Origin: Fen-1258 sp947085815
GTDB taxonomy: Bacteria > Bacteroidota > Ignavibacteria > Ignavibacteriales > Melioribacteraceae
Assembly: GCA_947085815.1 (NCBI GenBank)
Contig: CAMTXU010000022.1
Coordinates: 33,664-97,663 of the forward strand
DNA: 64,000 nt
Direction: 5' to 3'
In this document: positions 45,536 to 54,001 of the stretch, piece by piece
How positions within the stretch are numbered: position 1 is the first letter of the stretch
Layout: the number at the start of each line of letters is the position of its first letter
Notes under the pieces: model-generated
Told to the model about the DNA's origin: nothing
What the model saw: only the letters and a program-made list of their open reading frames with translations
Database searches by the model: none
Program-made: the position numbers and the translations under genes

Positions 45536-45904
45536 ATGGCGAATAGAAGAGACTCTGAAGCAGAAGAAGTCAGCATCATTAGTAAGGGTGTTAAAATTGA
45601 CGGAAATCTTTTTAGTGAAGGTAATGTGAGAATTGACGGAGCTGTTAACGGAAATGTCTCCATCAATGGTAATTTGACTATCGGCGATACAAGTCATATT
45701 GAAGGAGAAATTAAGGCTAATAACATCACTATGAATGGAAAGGTCTTTGGAAAAATAGTTACTAATGAAAAACTGAAATTGGAATCTAAGGCGCATTTAA
45801 AAGGCGACCTGATTACAAAATATTTAATAATAGAGGAAGGGGCTTTTTTTGAAGGCTCAAGTCAAATGAATAATGGCAAAATTCCTGTACAAAAAGAGAG
45901 ATAA
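45536..45904 (+). CDS. bactofilin (polymer-forming cytoskeletal protein)
   Basis: Small right-handed beta-helix protein of 122 residues that polymerises without nucleotide. The bactofilin core is the run of short repeats ISKGVKIDGNLFSEGNVRID, VNGNVSINGNLTIGD, IEGEIKANNITMNGKVFGKI. It follows the M23 peptidase gene closely and probably localises that enzyme at the membrane. Its end overlaps the next frame by 32 bases. No signal peptide, as expected. Confidence 0.93.
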   Translation: MANRRDSEAEEVSIISKGVKIDGNLFSEGNVRIDGAVNGNVSINGNLTIGDTSHIEGEIKANNITMNGKVFGKIVTNEKLKLESKAHLKGDLITKYLIIEEGAFFEGSSQMNNGKIPVQKER

Positions 45905-46157
45905 TGTAGAGAAAAAGTCATCCGAGAAATTATCTGAGTCTTATAGAAAAATAGGACCTTATCTTGGATTAGGCACTCAATTAGCCGCATCAATAATTTT
46001 GATGTTCTTTCTTGGAAGATGGATAGATACAAAATTAAATTCTGAACCTCTATTCGTACTAATCTGCTCTTTTATTGGCGGTTTTGCAGGTATTTACAAT
46101 TTTATCAAAACAGTTTTGGAAATAAACGAGAAAAATAAGTTTGATAAGCAAAAGTAA
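45873..46157 (+). CDS. AtpZ/AtpI-like F0F1 ATPase accessory membrane protein
   Basis: Protein of 94 residues with two membrane helices (LGLGTQLAASIILMFFLGRW, then PLFVLICSFIGGFAGIYNFI), the pattern of AtpZ. It is thought to aid ion loading or assembly of the c-ring. It begins inside the end of the bactofilin gene and overlaps the next AtpI-like frame by 17 bases. It is the first gene of the ATP synthase cluster. The ATG at 45873 is the only ATG near the expected start. Confidence 0.82.
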   Translation: MAKFLYKKRDNVEKKSSEKLSESYRKIGPYLGLGTQLAASIILMFFLGRWIDTKLNSEPLFVLICSFIGGFAGIYNFIKTVLEINEKNKFDKQK

Positions 46158-46515
46158 AATTGCCCTCCTGATTACACTTATTGCATCCATTGGGATTGTC
46201 TGCCTCATATTTCTAAACGTTATAGAATTAAATACCGGTAATTCAATAATGATGGGAATCTCTATCACAACTGTAAATTTTCTCCTCTTTGTGGGCGCTT
46301 ATGCTTATTCAATCAAAAAAGGGAACAAAACGTTCATCATATTCACTTTGGGTGGGATTGGGGTGCGCCTTTTAATAATGCTTTCAATGGTGTTTATAAG
46401 CATAAAGATGTTGAAAGTTGACCTTCTTGGGTTTATATTTACACTCTTTATTTGGTACATTTTCTTTTTAATTTTCGAAATAGCAATAGTCCGCCGGGGT
46501 CTTGAAGGGCGGTAA
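46141..46515 (+). CDS. AtpI/AtpR-like ATP synthase accessory membrane protein
   Basis: Hydrophobic protein of 124 residues with four predicted membrane helices and almost no loops, directly before atpB. It resembles ATP synthase protein I-like subunits by position, size and topology, since their sequences are weakly conserved. The start is a TTG at 46141 overlapping the previous gene by 17 bases; no ATG lies before the first helix. The name therefore rests mostly on context. Confidence 0.65.
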   Translation: MISKSKIALLITLIASIGIVCLIFLNVIELNTGNSIMMGISITTVNFLLFVGAYAYSIKKGNKTFIIFTLGGIGVRLLIMLSMVFISIKMLKVDLLGFIFTLFIWYIFFLIFEIAIVRRGLEGR

Positions 46516-46527
46516 AAGACAAAAACT

Positions 46528-47376
46528 ATGTGGATTAGTAATCCTAAGGTTATAACAGATACAGTTAAGACGGCTGTTGAAGCTGCTAAGAAGCAAGATA
46601 CAAGCTGGATTATGCATCACATACTCGATGCCAGGGAAATTGATTTCACGCCGTTCGGCATCATTCATTTGCCCGAATTGCATCTCTTTGGAATAGATAT
46701 CTCTTTAACAAGGCATGTAGTTTTCATGTGGCTTGCGTTTGTTCTTTTGGTAGTTACATTTTTATTTGTAGCAAGATCTTATAAAAAATCGTTGGTACCC
46801 CGCGGCATAACTAATTTGACGGAAATTTTAATAGTATTTGTGCGCGATGAGATAGTAAAGCCAACAATCGGAAAAGGTTATGAAAGGTTTTTACCTTACT
46901 TGTTGACAATTTTCTTTTTCATATTAACCTGTAACTTTCTTGGGTTGGTTCCTTATGGCTCAACGGCTACAAGCAATATAGCTGTAACGGCAACATTGGC
47001 AATAATTTCATTCATTGTTATCCAAGTTGGCGGAATGATGAAAAACGGCGTGTTTGGTTATTTTAAAGGATTAGTTCCTCACGGCATACCGATTTGGCTT
47101 TTGCCAATAATGATACCGGTAGAGTTACTTGGTCTCTTCACAAAGCCGTTCGCATTGGCTATTCGTCTTTTTGCGAATATGACTGCCGGGCACATAGTAA
47201 TTTTATCATTGTTAGGATTGATCTTTATTCTTCACACATATTTTGTAGTGCCGGTATCAATCTCTTTTGCTTTATTTATTTATTTACTTGAAATTTTAGT
47301 AGCTCTTATACAAGCATATATATTTACTATGCTGTCCTCTCTCTTTATTGGGATGGCAGTTCATCAGGAACATTAA
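46528..47376 (+). CDS. atpB: F0F1 ATP synthase subunit a
   Basis: Subunit a of 282 residues, forming the proton half-channels against the c-ring. The essential arginine lies in FALAIRLFANMTAGH, and the last helices carry the family pattern LEILVALIQAYIFTMLSSLF. The N-terminal soluble extension (SWIMHHILDAREIDFTPFG) is like that of other Bacteroidota/Chlorobi subunits. It is preceded by the two accessory genes and followed by atpE. Confidence 0.97.
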   Translation: MWISNPKVITDTVKTAVEAAKKQDTSWIMHHILDAREIDFTPFGIIHLPELHLFGIDISLTRHVVFMWLAFVLLVVTFLFVARSYKKSLVPRGITNLTEILIVFVRDEIVKPTIGKGYERFLPYLLTIFFFILTCNFLGLVPYGSTATSNIAVTATLAIISFIVIQVGGMMKNGVFGYFKGLVPHGIPIWLLPIMIPVELLGLFTKPFALAIRLFANMTAGHIVILSLLGLIFILHTYFVVPVSISFALFIYLLEILVALIQAYIFTMLSSLFIGMAVHQEH

Positions 47377-47407
47377 TTTTATTAAACGATAATAAAGGAG
47401 AAATCAA

Positions 47408-47635
47408 ATGGAAGGTGTGGGTTTTGCATATTTAGCTGCAGGATTTAGTGCAGCCTTAACAGTTATTGGTGGTGCATACGGTATTGGTAAATTAGCTAGC
47501 TCTGCAATGGAAGCAAGCGGTCGTCAACCGGAAGCTGCCGGCGAAATTAGAACATCAATGATTATTGCTGCTGCTCTTATTGAAGGTATTTCTCTTTTTG
47601 CGCTCGTTATCTGTATTCTTTTAGCGCTTAAGTAA
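47408..47635 (+). CDS. atpE: F0F1 ATP synthase subunit c
   Basis: Proteolipid of 75 residues: two helices joined by the polar loop GRQPEAAGEI. The ion-binding carboxylate is the Glu in ALIEGISLFALVI. The residue after it is Gly where Na+-binding rings have Ser or Thr, and the helix-1 position that is Gln in Na+ rings is Ile here, so proton coupling is inferred. AAAGGAGAAA precedes the ATG. Confidence 0.97.
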   Translation: MEGVGFAYLAAGFSAALTVIGGAYGIGKLASSAMEASGRQPEAAGEIRTSMIIAAALIEGISLFALVICILLALK

Positions 47636-47676
47636 TTCACCTGCAATAATATTCTTTTTCGAAATAGGGAATTAAG

Positions 47677-48222
47677 ATGAAAACAATAAGTTATTTATTG
47701 CTCCTGGCATTTTCTGAAGGGGCTGAAAAGGGCGGAAGTCCATTGGATGTTAATCCCGGTGTGATATTATGGACTGTGGTTACATTCGTATTTCTTTTGT
47801 TGGTTCTGAAAAAGATTGCTTGGAAACCGATTCTAAATTCCTTAAATGAAAGAGAAAATTTTATTAAGGATTCTCTTGAGAAAGCCGATAAAGCTCAGAA
47901 AGAAGCAGAAAAATTAGTTGCGGAAAACAAAGTCAATCTTTCCAAGGCTGATGAGGAAGCCCAAAAAATAATTGAGCAGAGCAGAGAATTAGCAGAGAAA
48001 TTGAAGCAACGAATTCTTGAAGAAAGTAAAGTACAAGCAAAGAAAATGATATTAGATGCTACGAGCGAAATAGAAAGAAAAAACACCGAAGCTTTCAACA
48101 AATTGAAAGATCAGGTCGCCGATATTGCCGTTAATGCCGCAGAGAAAATCTTAAGGGAGAATTTGGATAAAGAAAAACAAATTAATTTGGTTAACAAATA
48201 TTTGGATGATCTGAAAAACTAA
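47677..48222 (+). CDS. atpF: F0F1 ATP synthase subunit b
   Basis: Peripheral stalk subunit of 181 residues. It has one N-terminal membrane helix (GVILWTVVTFVFLLLVLKKI), the conserved KPIL segment, then a long charged coiled coil (ISSN of EKADKAQKEAEKLVAEN type) that reaches delta on F1. The start ATG gives a short N-terminal hydrophobic stretch resembling a signal sequence, as in some related b subunits. It lies 1 base before atpH. Confidence 0.95.
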   Translation: MKTISYLLLLAFSEGAEKGGSPLDVNPGVILWTVVTFVFLLLVLKKIAWKPILNSLNERENFIKDSLEKADKAQKEAEKLVAENKVNLSKADEEAQKIIEQSRELAEKLKQRILEESKVQAKKMILDATSEIERKNTEAFNKLKDQVADIAVNAAEKILRENLDKEKQINLVNKYLDDLKN

Positions 48223-48223
48223 T

Positions 48224-48781
48224 ATGAGTGTTTACCGGATTTCATATCGTTACGCAAATTCCTTGCTGCTTCTTTCAGAGGAGAAAAATATATTCGGAAA
48301 AATTTCTGACGATGCAGATCTTGTCTTCAATACTCTAAGCGGATCTAAAGAATTGCGTGCGCTTCTTAAAAACCCTGTTGTAAAAGGCGAGATCAAAAAA
48401 TCACTGCTGGAAAAAATCTTCAAAGAAAAAATCAGCGGCGAAACAATGAGCTTCGTCAACTTCATTCTCGAAAAAAATCGAGAAGATATACTTCTTGAAA
48501 TCTTCAAAGAATTTCTTGCCTTAGTGGATAAAAAGAACGGAGTTGTAAAAGCAAGAATAACTTCTGCTGTTGATCTGAATTATACCTTGAAACAAAAAAT
48601 AGTAGCCGATCTTGAAAAGAAGACTAACAGAAAAGTTTCGGCTGATTACTCTATTGATTCAAATATGATCGGCGGATTTATTATTCGCATCGAGGATACA
48701 GTTTATGACGCGTCTGTTAAACATCAGCTTAGTTTGCTTCGGAAAAGATTTTCTGAAGAAATAAATATTTCTAACAACTAA
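48224..48781 (+). CDS. atpH: F0F1 ATP synthase subunit delta
   Basis: Delta subunit of 185 residues, linking the b stalk to the top of the alpha3beta3 ring. The N-terminal helical domain begins YRISYRYANSLLLLSEE. The C-terminal family block is GGFIIRIEDTVYDASVKHQL. It directly follows atpF with a 1-base gap. A 70-base spacer with two hairpins separates it from atpA. Confidence 0.95.
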   Translation: MSVYRISYRYANSLLLLSEEKNIFGKISDDADLVFNTLSGSKELRALLKNPVVKGEIKKSLLEKIFKEKISGETMSFVNFILEKNREDILLEIFKEFLALVDKKNGVVKARITSAVDLNYTLKQKIVADLEKKTNRKVSADYSIDSNMIGGFIIRIEDTVYDASVKHQLSLLRKRFSEEINISNN

Positions 48782-48791
48782 AGAAAAAGTT

Positions 48792-48831
48792 AGTCCCGAG
48801 AAATCGGGATCCTCCGAAGGAGTCCTTCGGA
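48792..48831. repeat. two palindromes in the atpH-atpA spacer
   Basis: TCCCGAGAAATCGGGA (about 48794-48809) is followed by TCCGAAGGAGTCCTTCGGA (48813-48831). A close relative of the second, TCCGAAGGACTACTTCGGA, stands at 55331-55349, also just ahead of a start codon. They may alter the relative expression of upstream and downstream genes, or may simply be REP-like insertions. Confidence 0.6.
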
Positions 48832-48851
48832 CCAAAGGGAGAAAAAATAAA

Positions 48852-50399
48852 ATGGCGGAAGTAAGACCCGATGAAGTTTCTGCGATATTAAGGAAACAAC
48901 TTGCTGGATTCGAAAACGAGACCGACATATACGAAGTCGGAACAGTTCTTCAAGTTGGCGATGGTATTGCGCGTGTATATGGGCTTTCAAAAGTAATGGC
49001 AAGTGAACTTGTTGAATTTCCAAACGATGTTATGGGAATGGTACTTAATCTTGAAGAAGATAGCGTTGGATGCGTTCTATTTGGCGAAAGCTCTATGATC
49101 AAGGAGGGCGATACAGTTAAAAGAACTAACCGAGTTGCATCATTTCCGGTTGGAGATAAACTTCTCGGAAGAGTTGTTGATCCTCTTGGCGTTCCATTGG
49201 ATGGAAAAGGTACAGTTCAGTTTGATAAGTTTATGCCTATTGAAAGAAAAGCATTAGGTATTATTCAACGCCAGCCGGTTAAGGAACCGCTTCAAACAGG
49301 TATTACCGCTATCGATTCTATGATTCCTATCGGAAGAGGACAACGTGAATTGATCATCGGCGACCGCCAGACCGGTAAGACTGCTGTTGCAATTGATGCG
49401 ATTATAAATCAAAAATTTACTCATACGGAAGAAGCAAAGCAGAATGGTATTAATCCGGTCTATTGCGTTTATGTTGCAATCGGGCAGAAAAATTCCACCG
49501 TAGCTCAAGTAGTTGCAAAACTTGAAGAAGCGGGCGCAATGGAATATACTACTGTTGTTGCAGCCGCTGCCTCAACACCTGCGCCGTTACAATATATAGC
49601 TCCTTATTCTGGTGCAACACTCGGAGAATTTTTTAGAGATAATGGAAAGCATTCTTTAGTTATTTATGATGATCTCTCAAAACAAGCTGTTGCTTACCGT
49701 GAACTTTCTTTGTTGTTAAGAAGACCTCCTGGACGTGAGGCTTATCCGGGTGACGTATTCTATTTGCATTCACGTTTACTTGAGCGTGCATCAAAATTAA
49801 GTGATGATCTTGGCGGCGGAAGTTTAACCGCTCTGCCAATTATTGAAACGCAACAAGGTGACGTTTCTGCTTACATTCCTACAAACGTTATCTCAATTAC
49901 TGACGGACAAATTTATCTCGAGCCGAATTTATTTAATGCTGGTGTTCGTCCCGCTATCAACGTTGGTATCTCGGTGTCTCGTGTTGGTGGTAATGCTCAG
50001 ATTAAAGGAATGAAAAAAGTAGCCGGTTCATTGAAATTAGATCTTGCGCAGTTCCGAGAGCTTGAAGCATTTGCAAAATTCGGTTCCGATCTTGATAAAG
50101 CAACTTTAAGAACTCTTAGCAAGGGTGCCCGACTTGTTGAGCTATTAAAGCAAGGTCAGTACGCACCGGTTCCAGTTGAAAAACAAGTATTAAGCGTTTA
50201 TGTCGGTACAAACAATTACTTTGAGTCTATTGAAGTAAAAGATGTGAAGAGATTTGAGAAAGAATTTTTAGAGTATGTTGAATTGAAATATCCCCAAATC
50301 TTGGAAAACATTCGTAAAACAAAAGAGATGAAGGATGATACAATTCAAATGGTTAAAAAAGCGGTTACTGAATTTATAGAAAGATTTAAGAAGAGCTAA
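48852..50399 (+). CDS. atpA: F0F1 ATP synthase subunit alpha
   Basis: Alpha subunit of 515 residues, the non-catalytic nucleotide-binding subunit of F1. The P-loop is GDRQTGKT at 170-177. Conserved blocks include QGDVSAYIPTNVISITDGQI and RPAINVGISVSRVGG. GGGAGAAAAAATAAA precedes the ATG. The cluster ends with atpG and has no atpD or atpC, so beta and epsilon are encoded elsewhere. Confidence 0.98.
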   Translation: MAEVRPDEVSAILRKQLAGFENETDIYEVGTVLQVGDGIARVYGLSKVMASELVEFPNDVMGMVLNLEEDSVGCVLFGESSMIKEGDTVKRTNRVASFPVGDKLLGRVVDPLGVPLDGKGTVQFDKFMPIERKALGIIQRQPVKEPLQTGITAIDSMIPIGRGQRELIIGDRQTGKTAVAIDAIINQKFTHTEEAKQNGINPVYCVYVAIGQKNSTVAQVVAKLEEAGAMEYTTVVAAAASTPAPLQYIAPYSGATLGEFFRDNGKHSLVIYDDLSKQAVAYRELSLLLRRPPGREAYPGDVFYLHSRLLERASKLSDDLGGGSLTALPIIETQQGDVSAYIPTNVISITDGQIYLEPNLFNAGVRPAINVGISVSRVGGNAQIKGMKKVAGSLKLDLAQFRELEAFAKFGSDLDKATLRTLSKGARLVELLKQGQYAPVPVEKQVLSVYVGTNNYFESIEVKDVKRFEKEFLEYVELKYPQILENIRKTKEMKDDTIQMVKKAVTEFIERFKKS

Positions 50400-50406
50400 A
50401 TTTTAA

Positions 50407-51291
50407 ATGGCAACACTACGAGACATAAAAGGAAGAATTAAGGGCGTTAAGAGCACCCAGCAGATTACCAAAGCAATGAAGATGGTTGCCGCTGCCCGTC
50501 TGCGTCGTGCTCAAGAAAATATTATTAATGCCAAGCCGTACTCAAAGAAAATTGCCGAGATGCTCGGGCATTTATTAAGTATCGAGAAAAATTTTAATAA
50601 TCCTCTTTTCCTTGAAAGAGAAATAAAACGTATTGCGGTAATTGTTGTTACCTCCGACCGCGGATTATGCGGCGGTTTTAACATGAACGTTATTCGAAAA
50701 ACCGAAGAAATGGCTAAAAATGAACTTGCTAATTTCTATAAAGAAGGAAATTTAGATTTTTATTGTATCGGAAAAAAAGGAAACGATTATTTTACCAAAA
50801 GACCTTACAATGTTGTTGGTCCCTACCCAGGAATTTTTTCCCACTTGAAGTTTGAGTTTGCTTCCGGATTAATTAAAGAACTTACAACCAAATATATTTC
50901 CGGTGAAATTGATAAAGTTTTGGTTGTGTACAATGAATTTAAATCTGTCATTCAGCAAAAAACAACTGTTGAGCAATTATTTCCGATTAAGCCTTTTGAA
51001 GTAAAGAATCATGAATCGGTACAAGATGTTGATTACATTTATGAACCGGACAAAGTAAGAATTATAAATATACTGTTGCCTAAGCATTTAAATGCTCAGA
51101 TGTGGACTACCTTACTAGATTCTTACGCGGCTGAATTAGGAGCTAGAATGACTGCGATGGATATGGCTACAGAGAATGCTAAAGAATTAATTCGTTCTCT
51201 TAACCTGACTTACAACAAAGTCCGGCAGGCATCTATCACAAAAGAGATTTTAGAGATAGTATCCGGAGCCAACGCCCTAAAAGAATCATAA
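50407..51291 (+). CDS. atpG: F0F1 ATP synthase subunit gamma
   Basis: Central shaft subunit of 294 residues. The N-terminal helix begins LRDIKGRIKGVKSTQQITKA and MKMVAAARLRRAQ. The mid block is VVTSDRGLCGGFN, and the C-terminal helix carries MDMATENAKELIRSLNLTYN and RQASITKEILEIVSGA. All are standard. It is the last atp gene in this cluster, 7 bases after atpA. Confidence 0.98.
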   Translation: MATLRDIKGRIKGVKSTQQITKAMKMVAAARLRRAQENIINAKPYSKKIAEMLGHLLSIEKNFNNPLFLEREIKRIAVIVVTSDRGLCGGFNMNVIRKTEEMAKNELANFYKEGNLDFYCIGKKGNDYFTKRPYNVVGPYPGIFSHLKFEFASGLIKELTTKYISGEIDKVLVVYNEFKSVIQQKTTVEQLFPIKPFEVKNHESVQDVDYIYEPDKVRIINILLPKHLNAQMWTTLLDSYAAELGARMTAMDMATENAKELIRSLNLTYNKVRQASITKEILEIVSGANALKES

Positions 51292-51349
51292 ATAGTTTAC
51301 GTTTGAAATGAAGTCTCTTTTTATTATCTTTAATTAGGGTTGGTGTAGA

Positions 51350-52684
51350 ATGCTCGATGATTTGACCGAAAAACTGGAACGGGCGTTAAAAAAAATTACC
51401 GGCCAAGGAAAATTAACGGAATCCAATATCTCGGATACTCTCAGGGATATTAGACGTGTTCTTTTAGATGCTGATGTTAATTACAAAGTTGCTAAAAAAT
51501 TTATAGACGATGTAAAAGAAAAAGCGCTTGGTACCGAAGTTCTAAATTCCGTTTCACCAGGGCAGCTCATCACAAAAATTTTATTCGATGAGTTGACAAT
51601 TTTATTAGGTGGATCGGGATCCGAACTTACACTTAATGCGTCGGGAATTACTGTGATCATGTTGATAGGACTTCAAGGTTGCGGTAAAACTACTTTCAGT
51701 GCAAAGCTGGCGAAGGATTTAAAGAGTAAAAAACGAAATGTTCTTTTAGTTGCCGCGGATGTTTATAGACCGGCTGCTATTAAACAATTGCAAGTATTGG
51801 GTAGTCAAATTGACGTTCCCGTATTTACGATTGCTGACAGCAAGGAGCCTGTAAAAATAGCTTCAGAGTCATTGAGTTATGCTAAGGAGAATGGTCTTAA
51901 CACAATAATCATCGATACGGCGGGCAGATTGCACGTTGATGATGATATGATGAATGAAGCGGCTCAGATTAAAGCGAAGGTGAATCCAACCGAAACTTTA
52001 TTTGTAGTCGATTCGATGACCGGTCAAGATGCTGTTAATTCCGCTAAAGCATTTCATGAAAAAGTTGAGTTTGACGGTGTTGTTCTTACAAAACTTGATG
52101 GTGATTCGCGCGGCGGTTGTGTTCTTTCAATTCGTGCAGTTGTAGATCGTCCTATTAAGTTTGTCAGTCTTGGTGAAAAACTTGATTCAATAGAATCTTT
52201 TCATCCGGATAGAATGGCTTCTAGGATTCTAGGCAAAGGAGATGTAATTTCTCTTGTTGAAAAAGCCCAAGCCCAGTTTGACGAAAAAGAAGCCGGTGAT
52301 CTTGAAAAAAAATTTCGAGAGAACAAATTCGATTTTGATGATTTTTTGAAACAGATCAAGATGATTAAGAAGATGGGTTCGTTAAAGAGTCTTCTTGGAA
52401 TGGTGCCTGGTGTCGGTTCCGCAATAAAGAATGCGGATGTTGATGAAAAACAATTGGTAGTGGTTGAATCAGTTATTCAATCTATGACTAAAAAAGAAAG
52501 AACGAATCCGAAGATATTGAACGGAAGCAGAAGAAAAAGAATTGCTAGAGGAAGCGGAAATACAATTCAGGATGTGAACAGATTGATTAAGCAGTTCGAG
52601 CAGATGCAGCAGATGATGAAAATGATGAACAAGCATTCAGGAAAAATTTCATTACCAAACCTGCCCACCGGCAGGCGGGTATAA
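51350..52684 (+). CDS. ffh: signal recognition particle protein Ffh
   Basis: SRP54 GTPase of 444 residues that binds signal sequences and 4.5S RNA and docks with FtsY. It has an N domain, then a G domain with GLQGCGKTT (107-115), DTAGRLH and TKLDGDSRGG. The methionine-rich M domain ends QQMMKMMNKHSGK. The last codons (LPTGRRV, stop) are encoded by a GC-rich palindrome, an unusual 3' end. It heads the group ffh-rpsP-khpA-rimM-trmD-rplS. Confidence 0.97.
   Translation: MLDDLTEKLERALKKITGQGKLTESNISDTLRDIRRVLLDADVNYKVAKKFIDDVKEKALGTEVLNSVSPGQLITKILFDELTILLGGSGSELTLNASGITVIMLIGLQGCGKTTFSAKLAKDLKSKKRNVLLVAADVYRPAAIKQLQVLGSQIDVPVFTIADSKEPVKIASESLSYAKENGLNTIIIDTAGRLHVDDDMMNEAAQIKAKVNPTETLFVVDSMTGQDAVNSAKAFHEKVEFDGVVLTKLDGDSRGGCVLSIRAVVDRPIKFVSLGEKLDSIESFHPDRMASRILGKGDVISLVEKAQAQFDEKEAGDLEKKFRENKFDFDDFLKQIKMIKKMGSLKSLLGMVPGVGSAIKNADVDEKQLVVVESVIQSMTKKERTNPKILNGSRRKRIARGSGNTIQDVNRLIKQFEQMQQMMKMMNKHSGKISLPNLPTGRRV
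52660..52680. repeat. GC-rich palindromic unit overlapping the ffh 3' end
   Basis: CCTGCCCACCGGCAGGCGGG occupies the last ffh codons. CCTGCC pairs with GGCAGG. Its CCGGCAGGCGG core recurs in copy 2 at 55261 and, as GGCAGGCGGG, in copy 1 near 28278. It appears to be a short mobile palindrome that supplied the present C-terminus of Ffh. Confidence 0.65.
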
Positions 52685-52731
52685 AAAACATAAGATATAA
52701 TTAGTTTATAAAATCAATAAGGAGTAACAAA

Positions 52732-53172
52732 TTGGCAGTTAAGTTAAGACTGAGAAGAATGGGAAAGAAAAAACAGCCGGTATATAAATTAGTTGCGGCT
52801 GATTCACGTTCACCAAGAGACGGTAAGTTTATCGAAGCTATTGGTCTATATAATCCCAAAACGGATCCCGCTACTGTTGAAATAAAAGAAGAGCGCGCAA
52901 TGTATTGGTTGGGCGTCGGCGCCCAGCCTACAGACACAGTAAAAAATCTTTTATCTAATCAAGGGATTATTCTTAAAAGTGAATTGATAAAACAAGGTTT
53001 AAGCGAAGAACAGATTGCTGTAAAACTTGATGAATGGAAAAAATTGAAGGAAGTAAATGTAGCGGCTGCTTCAAAAAAGAAATCGGAAAAAGCAAAAAAA
53101 GCTTCGACTGAAAAGCAAGATAAAACTGGTAGCGAATCGGAAGTAAAGAGTACTACTCCCGAGGTAGCCTAA
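52732..53172 (+). CDS. rpsP: 30S ribosomal protein S16 with C-terminal extension
   Basis: S16 of 146 residues; the core of about 80 (AVKLRLRRMGKKKQPVYKLV, then SRSPRDGKFIEAIGLYNP) is standard. The extra C-terminal tail is lysine-rich (SKKKSEKAKKASTEKQDKTG), as in some Bacteroidota. The start is TTG at 52732, fixed by a strong AAGGAG 7 bases upstream and by the conserved N-terminus. It belongs to the ffh-to-rplS group. Confidence 0.97.
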   Translation: MAVKLRLRRMGKKKQPVYKLVAADSRSPRDGKFIEAIGLYNPKTDPATVEIKEERAMYWLGVGAQPTDTVKNLLSNQGIILKSELIKQGLSEEQIAVKLDEWKKLKEVNVAAASKKKSEKAKKASTEKQDKTGSESEVKSTTPEVA

Positions 53173-53236
53173 TTCCTTTCGGAATTGCTTGCACTAATTA
53201 CGTACTCTGATGGTTCACTAAACTATAGGTATTCTC

Positions 53237-53470
53237 ATGAAGGAATTTATTGAATTTATTGCGAAACACCTTGTTGACTCTCCGGATAGTGTTGTTTTAG
53301 AAGAAACAATGCCCGACGAGAAGACTGTCGAGTTAACTCTCAAAGTGGGTGCAGATGATGTTGGCAAAGTCATAGGCAAACAGGGTAAGACGGCACAAGC
53401 AATGAGAACCTTGCTTACCGCTATTGCGGCAAAAGATGGCAAGCGCGCTATCTTGAAAATATTGGATTAA
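53237..53470 (+). CDS. khpA: KH-domain RNA-binding protein KhpA
   Basis: Small KH protein of 77 residues. The RNA-binding loop with its GxxG is in VIGKQGKTAQAMRTLL. It pairs with KhpB/EloR in Firmicutes and is a general RNA chaperone; in this synteny (rpsP-khpA-rimM-trmD) it is the familiar YlqC. No transmembrane segment. The function is assigned by family and gene order. Confidence 0.93.
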   Translation: MKEFIEFIAKHLVDSPDSVVLEETMPDEKTVELTLKVGADDVGKVIGKQGKTAQAMRTLLTAIAAKDGKRAILKILD

Positions 53471-53482
53471 TTAATCTCTACT

Positions 53483-54001
53483 GTGGATGATTTTTTTCTA
53501 ATTGCGGAGATTAAGGGTGTTCATAATTCCGATGGTTTTGTTTTAATTGATTCTTTTTCCGATTTCGCCGAAAGATTTTTTAAACTGAATTCCGTCTTTA
53601 TTGACGTGTTTGGTTTGAGGAAAGAGTTCTTTGTTGAGAATGTTATTAATGTTAGCGGCAGGATCGCTCTAAAATTCAAAAATTTTGATTCTGCGGAGGA
53701 TGTTAAAATTCTTCTTGGTAAAAAGATTTTTATTGACGAGAAAAATTCTATCAAACTCGCTAAGGATACATACTTCGTTCATGATCTAATCGGGAGTGAG
53801 GTTTATAGAAACTCATTATTGATTGGATATATAGAAGATGTTCTTACTTACCCTGCTAACGATGTCTATTTGATTAATGATCTGAATCAAAAAAAAATTA
53901 TGATACCGGCTGTAAAGGATTTTATAAAATCGTTTCATCCGGAAAAAAAAAGATTAGAATTGTTGGACGATTGCGATTTGCTTTACGATGATGAGAATTG
54001 A
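53483..54001 (+). CDS. rimM: 16S rRNA processing protein RimM
   Basis: Ribosome maturation factor of 172 residues that binds S19 and assists 30S head assembly. The N-terminal half begins FFLIAEIKGVHNSDGFVLID. The PRC-barrel half has YFVHDLIGSEVY and IPAVKDFIKSFHPEKKRLEL. The start is GTG at 53483. The end overlaps trmD by 14 bases. The sequence is more divergent than its neighbours, but context and both domains agree. Confidence 0.92.
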   Translation: MDDFFLIAEIKGVHNSDGFVLIDSFSDFAERFFKLNSVFIDVFGLRKEFFVENVINVSGRIALKFKNFDSAEDVKILLGKKIFIDEKNSIKLAKDTYFVHDLIGSEVYRNSLLIGYIEDVLTYPANDVYLINDLNQKKIMIPAVKDFIKSFHPEKKRLELLDDCDLLYDDEN

